The notes under the pieces are model-generated. The model was not told the DNA's origin, made no database searches, and saw nothing but the letters and a program-made list of their open reading frames with translations. A stretch of DNA of 64,000 nucleotides, taken from contig CAWGAF010000002.1 of the NCBI GenBank assembly GCA_963820495.1, positions 1,272,720 to 1,336,719 on the forward strand. The letters are read 5' to 3'. This document shows, piece by piece, positions 28,460 through 38,557 of this stretch (position 1 is the stretch's first letter; the number at the start of each line of letters is the position of its first letter). This stretch comes from JBBIPA01 sp963820495. GTDB lineage: Bacteria > Chloroflexota > Dehalococcoidia > GIF9 > UBA5629. A program made the position numbers and the translations under genes.

Positions 28460-30014
28460 ATGGACCTCTTTTGAAACAAGCCAATCCTCTCTAGCTTATC
28501 CCAGCCCATCTTTTGTTTGGTCAATACATCAAAGGCAGCTTTAAGCTTAACAGCATCCAGTATATGCTTGTAGCCTAGAACAAAGAATATGGAATAAAAG
28601 GCTAGTCTCAAATCCTCATTATCAAGTTCTATTGCCAGAACTGATACCACGCTCTGCAACACAACAAATACGGCAAAGATCAGCAAAAGCGGTATGATTT
28701 CGCCGGCTAATATAGCCAGTATAGCGGTAATAATTATTACTATCGTAGAAATAGGTATAAACAGCATCGATATCAGCATATAAGGAAAAGCAAGGTTATA
28801 TAAAGTTCCGAATCGAGGATTACGAAAAGCATCTTTGTGCTTAAGCAGTGTTTGAAAATTGCCGCGATACCACCTTAGCCTTTGCTTCCACAGTCCTTTC
28901 AGGTTTTCCGGTGCCTCTGTGTATACTATTGCCTCCGAACTTGCCTGGACTATTTTGCTGCCTCCCTTCATACCTTTGGCAACAACATCAATATCCGGGT
29001 GCTGTAATACTCTTGTTAAATCTACGGGAGCCAAAGGATTGGTAGTATCAAAAGCACCACTCTTAAACAGTTTTACCGTAGTATCAAAGTCTTCTACTAT
29101 AGTTTGCACATCCCATCCACCACCGAGCTTCAGTGCCTTGCTACGAAAAGCCCCTAAGCAGCCAGGTACTACGATAACAGCCCCGAAAATATCCATTGCC
29201 CTTCTGGATATGTTTATATCAAAAACATATTCCAGAGCCTGACACGCAGCTAGGAGATTCTTACGGTTTAGCACTTTAACATTGCCAGCTATAGCTACAA
29301 CATCGGGATATTCAAACCTTCTCACTATCTCATAAAGAGCAGTTCTGGCAACCATGCTATCGGCATCAACACAGACGATAACTTCACCCTGAGCAAACTG
29401 CAATCCGGTATTCAAGGCAGCGGCCTTACCACCTTGAGGTCTCTGCACTACCTTAACACCACGAGAAATATAAAGTTTGGCTATATCATAGGTACCATCT
29501 GTTGAACCGTCATCAACAACTATTATCTCCTTAAGAACAGGATAATAAGCTTCGAGCAGTGTTTCTATAGTTCCGGCAATGCATTTTTCCTCATTGTGAG
29601 CTGGAACAATAACACTAATTGGTGGATAGCGGCTAAGTGGCCTTTGGTATATTTTTTTTCCTCGTATTTGTGATACACCGCTAGTGGTATATTCAAAAAA
29701 CCATAGAAAAAACTGAATGCCAGAGAAACCATCACCAAAATCAAGATAATAGAGAGTTTACCTTGAATAAAGAGGAGTACAGCAAAGGTTATCGGAACGG
29801 CTAAGAAGATGATAAATAATGGTACTGTGTTTAGCCATGATATTCTCTGTATAAACGGTGACTTTGTTCTCGCTACTAAAATACCAAAGAAAACGATAGC
29901 AACAACGATACCAGCTACGGCAGCTATTATAGTGGAGATGTCTGGAGATACTACTAATACAAGCCCGTAGATGATAAGAGCAACAACAGCTAGAAAAATC
30001 GTGCTCTTTTTCAC
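28456..30014 (-). pseudogene. processive GT2 glycosyltransferase, frameshifted at a T8 run
   Basis: A BcsA/PgaC-type synthase. The first part (29652-30014, about 120 codons) encodes four N-terminal membrane helices ending in YHKYEEKK. The frame then shifts in a run of eight T (plus strand, 29652-29660) and continues as PLSRYPPISVIVPAHNEEK, followed by IVVDDGSTDGT, a VDADSM motif, the EDFDTTV segment and KQRLRWYRG (Q-x-x-R-W), then C-terminal helices. An intact protein would be about 519 residues and would polymerise an activated sugar while exporting it. The break is in a homopolymer, so a sequencing error or phase variation is as likely as true loss. It pairs with the deacetylase and GH16-like gene next to it. 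Confidence 0.85.
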
Positions 30015-30042
30015 TTTGCCTTCCTCATATTATGCTGATATT

Positions 30043-30083
30043 AAAAAAGAGAGCTATGGTTTTTTCTACACACCATAGCTCTC
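30043..30083 (-). terminator. intrinsic terminator after the zinc-ribbon response regulator
   Basis: A perfect 12-bp stem (GAGAGCTATGGT 30049-30060 with ACCATAGCTCTC 30072-30083) and an 11-base loop. On the minus strand it is followed by TTTTTT. It ends the transcript of the response regulator gene at 30126-32330 and separates it from the glycosyltransferase. Confidence 0.9.
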
Positions 30084-30125
30084 ATTATAACCCCTGCTTT
30101 AATTACTACGCTATGATGCTATTGT

Positions 30126-32330
30126 CTAAGAGCTAATCAGCCCCGCCAGTTCATATTCTCCTAGAGTTTTAATTCGCTGTTGCTTAGCGAATTGCTCCGC
30201 TTCCGGGGCAATCTGAGGGATTCCCACAAAAACCTTATTGCGGATGCCAGCATCAAAAGCCTCAGCATCAAATTGTGATACCTTGTCTATACCAACAACC
30301 TGCCCTTTTTCAGCAATCACCACTTCAATTGCGATAGCAGGTTTCACAATAACATCGTCCCTTTGTGCAAAGATGTCGAATGTATGTTCAGCACCTGATT
30401 TCCCAGGCACCCTGGCTCTCTCAAAAACATCATAGCCACGATTTCTCAGAAACGCTGCTATTTTTGCTCTAGGTCCAGAAGATGCACCCATCTGATCCAT
30501 ATAGTGGGCAGTGGCTCTGGTCAACACCGAGGCGGAAGATCGCTTCTGAGTGTTTAAAAACGATATGAGTGCTGACGGATCGCTAGCTTCAAAAACTCCG
30601 ATCTTTTGTCTCTCCGCAAACTTTGCTGCCTCACGACTCAATTTCGGTATAACTATAACCACCTTGTAATTCAGCCCCATATCATAGGCTTTAGTATCAA
30701 ACTCGAACAACTCTTCCAGTACCACCTCTGCTTGCCCGCGCGAGGCGATTAAGATTCCAACGCCTACGTAATACTTAGCTAACCCATCATCTCTGCTAGC
30801 CAGGATATTGATGGTATGAACAGCACCTGAACCGCCATGCACCTTGGCCATCTCCTCAACGTGATAACCTTGCAGCCTCAGGAAATCAACAAGCTGAGCT
30901 TTTGGCTTTAATTGAAATTCAAGCCAATCCTTTTTGTCAGGGCTCAGACTATAAGAGTATAGCTGGATTTCCTGGAGCTCCTCAAAAGTCCATATTTTCC
31001 CACTAGTCATGTTACGCCACTTTATTACCGGCGTAGGGAATATCTCGTTGCAATCAAGACACCTATACCTTATCCCCACATTGCGGTAATCGGTACCCAA
31101 AAGTTTCAGTTCTTTCTGGCACTTAGGACACGTATACTTATGATCCGCTTTGTAATCCTGTTCCATGCCCACGTTGCCACAGGAAAAGTGCTCAATGAGT
31201 TGTCCTCTGATTAAGTTACCAGAGCCGCAATGTGGACAGCGTTCTACCGGTACCAACTGGACTGAACCATCGGGATCTACATGAACCTTTTCAAAAAGAT
31301 TTTTATTCATTACATTTTCTTTTGCCAGAGATTCCAGGAGAAGCCTCGTCTCATCGCCTGTAGCTCCGATTAACCGATCCACTTCGGGATAAGCAAATCC
31401 ACCACTTGCAGAAATATCTATCACTGGATGAATCTCGGTGAACCTTCCAGTCGCCAGCGCGTCAACTAATTTGGCCATCCGAGCATCGCTCCACACGCCG
31501 ATAGTAGATTCACCCTCTTCTACTTCAGTTAAAACTGTTGTTGGCACAACAGGCCCCTCTAATTTCATAGATTTTGTTTCTTCTAGGATAGTAACAATAC
31601 GAGTGGGAGGTACTCCAACAGGTCTTTCTTTTTGAATCATTGGTTCAGGTTGAGTAGTTTTATCCAATCTTACCGACTGAGCCTCCTGTAAAGGTATATC
31701 AGAGAATCCCAGTGTTTCAGCAGGTTTTTCTATCTGAATCTCTTCCTCAATCTCAGCAGCTTTATCTATCCTCCTCGTAAGAACTTCCTGAACAGGGATA
31801 ATTGGGGTAGTATGAACCTCGGCAGGTCTTTCCACCTGGACTGGTCTATCATATTCAATAGTTTTTCCCAACTTAGCCGTTTGGATCTCTTCAGTAGGAG
31901 TAACTGGAATATTCTGCAATCCCAATGGTTTTTCTAGTTTGGATGGCTTCGGCTTTTCCTCATAACGAGTCCGCCTAATTACGGACTTAATTTGTGCCAC
32001 CAATTCACGTGGGCTAACTGGTTTTTTTAAATAAATGTCAAAGCCAAGCTCATCGACTCGAGCCCACACCTCTTCTGATGGTTCTGTACCCAAAAGAACT
32101 ATTGGAATCTGAGAATACTGTCTTATTTTTTGACAAGCCCTATAGCCATCAATATCGGCAAGCTCTTCATCAATTACGATGGCACTAAAACCATCTTTAT
32201 CTACCATGAGTAGACCATCAAGCGCATCCGAAACATCAGCCACTTGGAAACCACTTCCAACAAGTACTTCAAGGTTTTTCCGCTTTAAAATCGGATCACT
32301 TGACATTACTAAAATCTGGTTCATCTTCAC
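30126..32330 (-). CDS. response regulator with zinc-binding (TackOD1-like) and duplicated nuclease-like domains
   Basis: A 734-residue protein. Residues 1-125 are a receiver domain with phosphoacceptor in FSAIVIDEELADIDG and the Lys of YLKKPVSP. A linker at about 130-290 is made of imperfect repeats of roughly 35 residues (IPVTPTEEIQTAKLGK, PIIPVQEVLTRRIDK, DIPLQEAQSVRLDK). A zinc region follows at about 365-440 (CPHCGSGNL, CPKCQKEL, YRCLDC), resembling the TackOD1 output domain. The last 250 residues are two copies of an alpha/beta domain beginning FLRLQGYHVEEMAK and FLRNRGYDVFERAR, with GAVHTINILAS / GAEHTFDIFAQ motifs like degenerate Mrr-type restriction endonuclease folds. The output is unknown. 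It is transcribed alone but lies beside a complete two-component pair. Confidence 0.75.
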   Translation of the reverse strand: MKMNQILVMSSDPILKRKNLEVLVGSGFQVADVSDALDGLLMVDKDGFSAIVIDEELADIDGYRACQKIRQYSQIPIVLLGTEPSEEVWARVDELGFDIYLKKPVSPRELVAQIKSVIRRTRYEEKPKPSKLEKPLGLQNIPVTPTEEIQTAKLGKTIEYDRPVQVERPAEVHTTPIIPVQEVLTRRIDKAAEIEEEIQIEKPAETLGFSDIPLQEAQSVRLDKTTQPEPMIQKERPVGVPPTRIVTILEETKSMKLEGPVVPTTVLTEVEEGESTIGVWSDARMAKLVDALATGRFTEIHPVIDISASGGFAYPEVDRLIGATGDETRLLLESLAKENVMNKNLFEKVHVDPDGSVQLVPVERCPHCGSGNLIRGQLIEHFSCGNVGMEQDYKADHKYTCPKCQKELKLLGTDYRNVGIRYRCLDCNEIFPTPVIKWRNMTSGKIWTFEELQEIQLYSYSLSPDKKDWLEFQLKPKAQLVDFLRLQGYHVEEMAKVHGGSGAVHTINILASRDDGLAKYYVGVGILIASRGQAEVVLEELFEFDTKAYDMGLNYKVVIVIPKLSREAAKFAERQKIGVFEASDPSALISFLNTQKRSSASVLTRATAHYMDQMGASSGPRAKIAAFLRNRGYDVFERARVPGKSGAEHTFDIFAQRDDVIVKPAIAIEVVIAEKGQVVGIDKVSQFDAEAFDAGIRNKVFVGIPQIAPEAEQFAKQQRIKTLGEYELAGLISS

Positions 32331-32440
32331 GCCTCTCAGTCTTTTTTTATTTTAGTGTAACAGGCAAGGGTAAAAATAATAGTAAATTGAAGGTAAACGG
32401 AGGGTAAAGAATTAGTAAAAATTTGGTAAAAAATCCAAGC

Positions 32441-33130
32441 TTAAGGTTTTAGAAATTTGTAGCCCACTCCGCGCTCACTGATAAGAATCTTAGGATTAGA
32501 TGGGTCATCCTCTATTTTATCTCGAAGACGTTGTATATAAACCTTTAAGTACTCAGAAGAATCCGTATATTCCTCACCCCAGACCTTCGTTAATAGAGCC
32601 TGATGAGTAAGCACCTTGCCTTCGTTTCTTGCCATACATTGCAAAAGGTTAAACTCAGTTGGGGTCAGCTTTAATTTTTTACCACCTCTTAATATGGTTC
32701 GAGAGGCAAAATCAATGGACAAATCGCGGCCAATAATTGGTTTTTCTACTTCTCTAAGTTCAGGGATATGGCTTCGGCGAAGAACGGCTTTAACCCGAGC
32801 CAATAGCTCCATATGACTGAATGGCTTGACAATATAATCATCAGCTCCCAATTCCAATCCCCTTACTTTATCTATCTCCTCACCCCTGACAGTTAAAATG
32901 ATAATTGGGATGTCCGAGAAATCTCGAACTTCTTTCAGAACTTTGAAACCATCTATATCGGGCAAGCCTAGATCAAGGATCAATATATCTGGAGACTCTG
33001 CCTCAGTCATTGAAATACCATCTGAACCTTCACCAGTAACTATTACCTCGGCATCAGGCCAGTGCAGCTCGAAAATGAGAGAAATAGCTTCCTGAATCTC
33101 TTTGCTATCTTCTATTAAAAGAACCTTCAT
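32441..33130 (-). CDS. OmpR/PhoB-family response regulator
   Basis: A receiver domain (MKVLLIEDSKEIQEA, phosphoacceptor Asp in LILDLGLPDIDG, Lys in IVKPFS) joined to a winged-helix DNA-binding domain (LTPTEFNLLQCMARNEGKVL, DSSEYLKVYIQRLRDKIE, GVGYKFL). I chose the ATG at 33130, which sits just behind AGAGGTGG and gives the standard MKVLLIED start; a further ATG at 33151 overlaps the kinase stop codon. It is the cognate regulator of the kinase encoded immediately upstream. The target genes are not evident. Confidence 0.93.
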   Translation of the reverse strand: MKVLLIEDSKEIQEAISLIFELHWPDAEVIVTGEGSDGISMTEAESPDILILDLGLPDIDGFKVLKEVRDFSDIPIIILTVRGEEIDKVRGLELGADDYIVKPFSHMELLARVKAVLRRSHIPELREVEKPIIGRDLSIDFASRTILRGGKKLKLTPTEFNLLQCMARNEGKVLTHQALLTKVWGEEYTDSSEYLKVYIQRLRDKIEDDPSNPKILISERGVGYKFLKP

Positions 33131-33150
33131 ATTGCCACCTCTAATATTCA

Positions 33151-34413
33151 TTAAAGCTGCTTGGTTCTTCCCTCAGCCAACGGGATGGAAAAGGCAAAAG
33201 TACTACCCTCACCAGGTTCACTCTCAACCCAAATTTTACCACCGTGAAGTTCTACCAATTGTTTAGTAATAACCAATCCCAACCCCAACCCACTGTAACG
33301 CCGTCTATCTGCTGGAACACGATAATAGGGACGAAATAACTTCAGCTGTTCATCTTTAGAAATACCAGGGCCTGTGTCACTTACTTCAACAGTAAGGTTC
33401 GTACTATGCTTTTTTACTCTAACCTTAATTCTGCCACCTTCGGGAGTAAATTTTATAGCATTGGATAACAGATTGCTCAGAATCTGTTCCAAACGCTGTT
33501 CGTCAGCTTCAACAAGTATAGATGGTTCAACCTCCGTAACTACGGATTGCCCTTTGCCTTCGGCTACTGGAATAAGCTCCTGGACAACCTGAATAAGCAA
33601 AGAGGATAAATCTATAACTTTAATTTTGACCCGGAATTGGCTAGCTTTAGTTCGAGACAAATCTAGAAGCTCAACAAGGCGATTTTGGAGACTTGATGCG
33701 CTATGTAATATATTTCGAACGAGTCTGATTTGTGAACTCTTCGAATCTTTTTCGATTTCTTCAGCTAGCAAACCTGCTGAGGCAATAAGCGCAGTTAACG
33801 GTGTTTGCAACTCATGGCTTAATGCACTAATTAATTCTTGCTTTTCACCAACATCGGAAATAATATTAGTGCTGTTAGTACTATCCCTGAATTGACTTGA
33901 AAATGCAACATCAACCACGTGCCCAATTAATATACCGATTATTGAAAGCAGCTTAAGCTCACTATCAGTAAATCGATTAAGAGCGCTAGCACCTAACCCT
34001 ATTACTCCCAGACAAACCCCTCTAAACTTTAGCGGAACAACAGCTAGAGATCTGACTCCAGGCATAATAGCAGTAAAATATTCAAATTTGGAATCAGCAG
34101 ACACATCAGAATTAATGAGAGGTTCCTCCTTCAAAGCTACTTTACTGATAGTATCCTGCCCCAACTTCATTGAATTCATTCTTTCTGCCAACTTCTTATT
34201 GAAACCTTGATAGGCAATGAGCCTCAATTCCTTATTATCCGTATCAAGGAACTGAACCCAACAAGTTTGTGCTCCAAAGCTTGATGCTAACTCATTGAAA
34301 AGCTGTTCAAAAAACTTTTCTGAGTCTACGGAGACAGCCATAAGGTTACCTATTCGTTCCAAAAGGTGAATATTTGAATTATCTCGAGCGAGATTATCAG
34401 GTAACTGTACCAT
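33151..34413 (-). CDS. GAF-domain sensor histidine kinase
   Basis: A 420-residue soluble kinase: GAF sensor (about 25-170), HisKA with the phosphoacceptor in ALSHELQTPLTALIA, and HATPase with N-box NLLSNAIKFTPEGG, G1 VSDTGPGISKD and G2 GLGLGLVITKQLVELHGG. No membrane helices are visible, so the signal is presumably cytoplasmic. It is followed directly by its OmpR-type regulator (TAATG junction), as a transcriptional unit. The ligand of the GAF domain is unknown. Confidence 0.93.
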   Translation of the reverse strand: MVQLPDNLARDNSNIHLLERIGNLMAVSVDSEKFFEQLFNELASSFGAQTCWVQFLDTDNKELRLIAYQGFNKKLAERMNSMKLGQDTISKVALKEEPLINSDVSADSKFEYFTAIMPGVRSLAVVPLKFRGVCLGVIGLGASALNRFTDSELKLLSIIGILIGHVVDVAFSSQFRDSTNSTNIISDVGEKQELISALSHELQTPLTALIASAGLLAEEIEKDSKSSQIRLVRNILHSASSLQNRLVELLDLSRTKASQFRVKIKVIDLSSLLIQVVQELIPVAEGKGQSVVTEVEPSILVEADEQRLEQILSNLLSNAIKFTPEGGRIKVRVKKHSTNLTVEVSDTGPGISKDEQLKLFRPYYRVPADRRRYSGLGLGLVITKQLVELHGGKIWVESEPGEGSTFAFSIPLAEGRTKQL

Positions 34414-34519
34414 TATACGAACAATTATAATTCTTGCCTTATTCTAAAGCAACGTTATAGCTATGTAATAAAACTGTATGATCGAGTAAAAAGTCTAATA
34501 GCCAGAACAATCTTTGCGC

Positions 34520-36085
34520 TCAAAATGCAGCTTGATGGCCGCAATATTTCTGGCGCAATTTAGGCTTTTCTAATTTCCCAGTAGGGCTACGCGGTACTTT
34601 ATCGAATATAACAACCCTAGGTCTCTTATATCTTGGCAACTGCTGATCACAAAAACTAATTATCTCCTCTTTGGTCAGGGTTGTTCCTGGTTTAGGATCT
34701 ATTACAGCCGCAACAACTTCTCCCAATCTTTCATCATGGATACCTATTACTGCGACATCGTAGACCTTAGGATGATGATGTAGAACTTCCTCCACCTCAA
34801 CAGGATAAACATTTTCCCCACCACAAATGACTATATCTTTCTTCCTGTCCACTAGATAAATGAAACCTTCTTCATCCATCTTCGCTATGTCACCAGTATA
34901 TAACCAGCCATCTATTATCGTTTGAGAAGTCATCTCAGGATTTTTATAATATTCTTTCATCACGCCACAACCTTTTATAACTAATTCACCAACCTCTCCT
35001 CTAGCTACATCCTCTTTATTGTCATTAACTATACGAATTTCCCAGCCAAACCCAGCCTTACCAATAGAGTCCACCTTGTGTCTGTTCTCTAAACCAAGGT
35101 GAACACAGCCAGGCCCTGCAGCCTCACTGAGACCATAGTTATTGTCATACTGCATATCAGGGAAATAATTTCTCCATCTTAATACTAGGCTTGGTGGCAC
35201 TGGTTGGGCACCGATATGCATTAAGCGCCAGCAACTCAAATCATAGTCTTCTTTTCTCAGCTCGCCTCGATCCAATGCCGAAAGCACATCATGAGCCCAA
35301 GGAACCAATAGCCAAACAATAGTGCCCCTTTCTTTATGTACAGCCTCAAATATAAATTGTGGTGTAACCTTCTTAAGTAAGGTAGCCCGTCCTCCCACAA
35401 GTAGACTACCAAACCAGTGCATTTTAGCTCCAGCATGATATAGTGGGGGAATCAGTATGAAATTATCATCTTTTATTTGTCGATGATGGGCTTGCTCAGC
35501 TAAGGCAGCACACTCCATATTCTTATGAGTCAACAATATCGGCTTTGGAGAGCCGGTGGTTCCTGAAGTAAAATAAAGACCACATTCATCTGATTCTCTT
35601 ATCACCACAGGAACTATCTCTGAAGAAGATTGAGATATTATCTCTTCTAAAGGACTCCAGCCATCGGGAACACTGTCACCCGAAATGAAATAATCGTTTA
35701 TGGTCGCCAATTGAGTTTTTATCTTCTCTACCCTCTCTACAAACTCAGCATCCATAATCATCATCTTCGCTTCACTTATATCTGTACAATACTTTATGTC
35801 ATTGGAAGTAAATCTGAAGTTAAGAGGTACTACCCATGCTCCAGTTCGAATAATTCCGAAATAAACTTCCAACCAGTTTATGGAATTTCTCATAAGCTGA
35901 ATAACCTTATCTCCCTTTTTAATTCCTCTACTGTTCAATGCATTAGCCACCCGATTTGCTCGATCATCAAACTCGCGCCAGCTAATATCCCTTCGCTTAC
36001 CTTCGTCTGGGATAACTTCGGTTAATGCCACTTCATCAGGAAACAAACGAGCATTCCTGGCTAACATTTCAGATATAGTCATCAT
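34520..36085 (-). CDS. AMP-dependent acyl-CoA synthetase
   Basis: A 521-residue ANL-superfamily ligase that activates a carboxylic acid as acyl-AMP and then acyl-CoA. Motifs: YFTSGTTGSPKPILLTHKN (P-loop), NNYGLSEAAGPG, GWLYTGDIAKMDEEGFIYLVDRKKD, GGENVYPVEVEEVL and the C-terminal SPTGKLEK with the catalytic Lys. The chain length or aromatic nature of the substrate is not evident. It is a single gene with no obvious partner; the start ATG at 36085 may equally be the next ATG (residue 2). Confidence 0.92.
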   Translation of the reverse strand: MMTISEMLARNARLFPDEVALTEVIPDEGKRRDISWREFDDRANRVANALNSRGIKKGDKVIQLMRNSINWLEVYFGIIRTGAWVVPLNFRFTSNDIKYCTDISEAKMMIMDAEFVERVEKIKTQLATINDYFISGDSVPDGWSPLEEIISQSSSEIVPVVIRESDECGLYFTSGTTGSPKPILLTHKNMECAALAEQAHHRQIKDDNFILIPPLYHAGAKMHWFGSLLVGGRATLLKKVTPQFIFEAVHKERGTIVWLLVPWAHDVLSALDRGELRKEDYDLSCWRLMHIGAQPVPPSLVLRWRNYFPDMQYDNNYGLSEAAGPGCVHLGLENRHKVDSIGKAGFGWEIRIVNDNKEDVARGEVGELVIKGCGVMKEYYKNPEMTSQTIIDGWLYTGDIAKMDEEGFIYLVDRKKDIVICGGENVYPVEVEEVLHHHPKVYDVAVIGIHDERLGEVVAAVIDPKPGTTLTKEEIISFCDQQLPRYKRPRVVIFDKVPRSPTGKLEKPKLRQKYCGHQAAF

Positions 36086-36318
36086 TTAACTCCTGTATTT
36101 ATATCGCTATAGAAACTATAGGATATCATTTTATATGCCGCCCATTCCAACCTCTATTAAGGTAATACCTGCTCTGAGCCTTTTGCCATCTGAACATCTT
36201 GTGAAAAAGAAGTAAGTTAGTAAAAAAGCCCTAAATATAACGAGTCGATATTATGTCGAGAAGAAACAGGCAGATAAGCTAAAAGTGGCCAAAGGAATCG
36301 GCTAGCTAGCCAACTATT

Positions 36319-36633
36319 CTATTCATCATTACCAGCTGACCACTCTTGCATCAGCTTTTTTATTTTCTCAGCGAGCTTGGGACTTGACCGTAGCCTACTG
36401 ATGAATATAGGACAACCCTCAAGGAGAGTGTTCTGTGCTGCAGCCGCCATCCCGGATAAAAGTTGATGTATACCATATTCAGTTCCTCCAGCTATAGTAG
36501 CACCAGGCATAGTAGACTCCAATTGTTTCCTCAAATCCTCTTCAGTAAATCTCATAGGTAATACACAGGTCTTATACCAAGGGCACGTTTTACATTGAAC
36601 TAAAGCCTGAGCTTCATCCAAAACATCACTCAC
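36319..36633 (-). CDS. small Cys-containing protein, unknown
   Basis: A 104-residue protein with a C-x2-C-x5-C group near the N-terminus (CKTCPWYKTC) and a further Cys in EGCPIF about residue 74, which together could hold a zinc or Fe-S centre. The remainder is helical (GIHQLLSGMAAAAQNTL, LAEKIKKLMQEW). I do not recognise a named family. The frame has a GAGAGGTCAAACGTG stretch just before the ATG (GAGAGG, 8 bases), so it is likely expressed. Confidence 0.7.
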   Translation of the reverse strand: MSDVLDEAQALVQCKTCPWYKTCVLPMRFTEEDLRKQLESTMPGATIAGGTEYGIHQLLSGMAAAAQNTLLEGCPIFISRLRSSPKLAEKIKKLMQEWSAGNDE

Positions 36634-36825
36634 GTTTGACCTCTCACTACATAAATATGGTGTAATAATAAGATTTAATTATACACATATTTAGAACAAA
36701 GTAGAATTTAGCAACCTGTTCGACTGTCTAAAGCAAATGTACCCTACTCTTATCCCCATATAGTGGCAATTAGATAAGCCCTGTGATAATATGCTTTTAA
36801 TCCTCAAAAACACAGGGGAAATAAG

Positions 36826-37233
36826 TTGTTTAAAAAGATACATGTGTTCAGAATCAAACCTGGGCAAGAGTTACTTACTGAAATTAATCGTTACTGCGAT
36901 AAAGGTCATATTTCTTCTGGAGTTATAATCGGCATTATCGGCTCCTTAAGAAATGCCACACTCAATTACTTAATGGAACTCCCTGGAAAATACCAGAGTA
37001 TAGATTACCAAGGCCCGCTAGAGATAGTTTGTGCTCAGGGCTCAGTAGCCTTGAAAGATAATAATCCCATAATTCACATACATATTCAGCTTTCACTACA
37101 TGATGCTTGTTATGGCGGACATCTTTCTGCAGCCACAATATTTTCTACAGCTGAGGTAATTATAGGAGAGCTTGATTACCAACTACGGCGGCAATTTGAC
37201 AGTTACACTGGCCTTAATGAACTAGCCGATTAG
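36826..37233 (+). CDS. PPC/DUF296 domain protein
   Basis: A 135-residue stand-alone PPC (PCC/DUF296) domain: IIGIIGSLRNATLNYL, IHIHIQLSLHDACYGGHL and STAEVIIGEL are the family motifs, and two His of the IHIHIQ strand may bind zinc. Bacterial members are trimers of unknown, probably regulatory, role. Start TTG at 36826 with GGGG 6 bases upstream. Monocistronic. Confidence 0.85.
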   Translation: MFKKIHVFRIKPGQELLTEINRYCDKGHISSGVIIGIIGSLRNATLNYLMELPGKYQSIDYQGPLEIVCAQGSVALKDNNPIIHIHIQLSLHDACYGGHLSAATIFSTAEVIIGELDYQLRRQFDSYTGLNELAD

Positions 37234-37257
37234 ATTTGAAACGCAGTCAAACATCAT

Positions 37258-38274
37258 CTAGATATATCGGCCTACTGCCTTAGCAATAGTCTTCAATTCT
37301 TCCATTAACCTGGAAAAATCTGAGGGAGTAAGCGATTGTAGTCCATCGACAAGCGCCTCTTTCGGGTTAGGATGTACTTCTACTAGAAGACCATCAGCAC
37401 CAGCAGCTATAGCTGCCTTGGCTATAGCTGGAACCAGAGAATAATGACCAGCAGCATGGCTTGGATCCACAACCAAAGGCAGATGACTTACCTTCTTAAT
37501 CACCGGAATAGAAGAGATATCTAGAGAAAAGCGAATACTGTCCTCAAATGTCCTTATTCCTCTCTCGCAAAGAATAACTTGCTTATTCCCTCCTGCCAAC
37601 AAATAGTCTGCCGCTGTCAACCATTCGGTAACAGTAGACGATAATCCACGCTTTAGTAGCACAGGACACTTAGTCTTCCCAATCTCAGTTAGCAGTGCAA
37701 AATTCTGCATATTTCGCGCACCAACCTGGAGAATATCAGCATACCGGGAGACCAAGCTTACATCCTGAGGATTCACCACTTCCGTAATAACAGGAATATT
37801 GAACTCTTTCTTAGCCTTTACTACCATTTCCAACCCTGCCTGCTCTAGACCCTGAAAACTAAAAGGGGATGTTCGTGGTTTATAAGCACCACCACGCAAT
37901 ATGCATGCTCCTGAAGCCTTTACGGCTTTGGCTGCTTCCATTATTTGAGCTTCGTTCTCTATTGCACAGGGCCCTGCCATAACAGCAATACGTTCAGCCC
38001 CAATATCTATCCCTTCAACAGAGACTATAGTATCATCGGCCTTAAACTCCCGTGAGGCAAGTTTGTAGGGCTTCATGATCCTGGTTACACTCTCTACCAT
38101 GGGTAATACTGCAAAGGTATCTGTGGACAATTGTCCTGTAATACCTCCAAGCATAGCCACTACCACTTTCTCGGTACCCAAGTTCAATTGCACACCCAAT
38201 CCCAGCGATTTGGCACGTTTTACTACCACATCTATCTGCTCAGGTGTAGCGCCCTTTTTCATTCCAACTATCAT
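37258..38274 (-). CDS. aroF: 3-deoxy-7-phosphoheptulonate synthase, type I-beta
   Basis: First enzyme of the shikimate pathway (PEP plus erythrose 4-phosphate to DAHP). An N-terminal ferredoxin-like regulatory domain (residues 1-70) precedes the barrel, with MAGPCAIENEAQIMEAA, GGAYKPRTSPFSFQGL, VGARNMQNFALL, LKRGLSSTVTEW, and VVDPSHAAGHYSLV. Length 338 residues and the N-terminal domain match the Thermotoga-type enzyme, which is feedback-inhibited by tyrosine or phenylalanine in relatives. It is a single gene, ending 25 bases from the convergent PPC gene. Confidence 0.95.
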   Translation of the reverse strand: MIVGMKKGATPEQIDVVVKRAKSLGLGVQLNLGTEKVVVAMLGGITGQLSTDTFAVLPMVESVTRIMKPYKLASREFKADDTIVSVEGIDIGAERIAVMAGPCAIENEAQIMEAAKAVKASGACILRGGAYKPRTSPFSFQGLEQAGLEMVVKAKKEFNIPVITEVVNPQDVSLVSRYADILQVGARNMQNFALLTEIGKTKCPVLLKRGLSSTVTEWLTAADYLLAGGNKQVILCERGIRTFEDSIRFSLDISSIPVIKKVSHLPLVVDPSHAAGHYSLVPAIAKAAIAAGADGLLVEVHPNPKEALVDGLQSLTPSDFSRLMEELKTIAKAVGRYI

Positions 38275-38557
38275 CGTTACCTACTCCAACTTGGCATTAT
38301 CATACTATTTCTTTATTTCGACGACAAATATCCAATATCTAAATCTACTTTGCCGACTTATCTTTTCTCACCCACTTTATTGCTAAAAAAGGTCTGGTAC
38401 TCCAGCCATATTTTCACCTTATTATATTAATCTGTTAAAATTTAAAAGTACTTAGTGGAATTTTCTGTTACAACATCATATAGTATTATCCACCCCTAGT
38501 AAGCGGACAATTATCCAAAGATAGTCAATTTCAGCTATCATATCTTAATAGAAGAAA

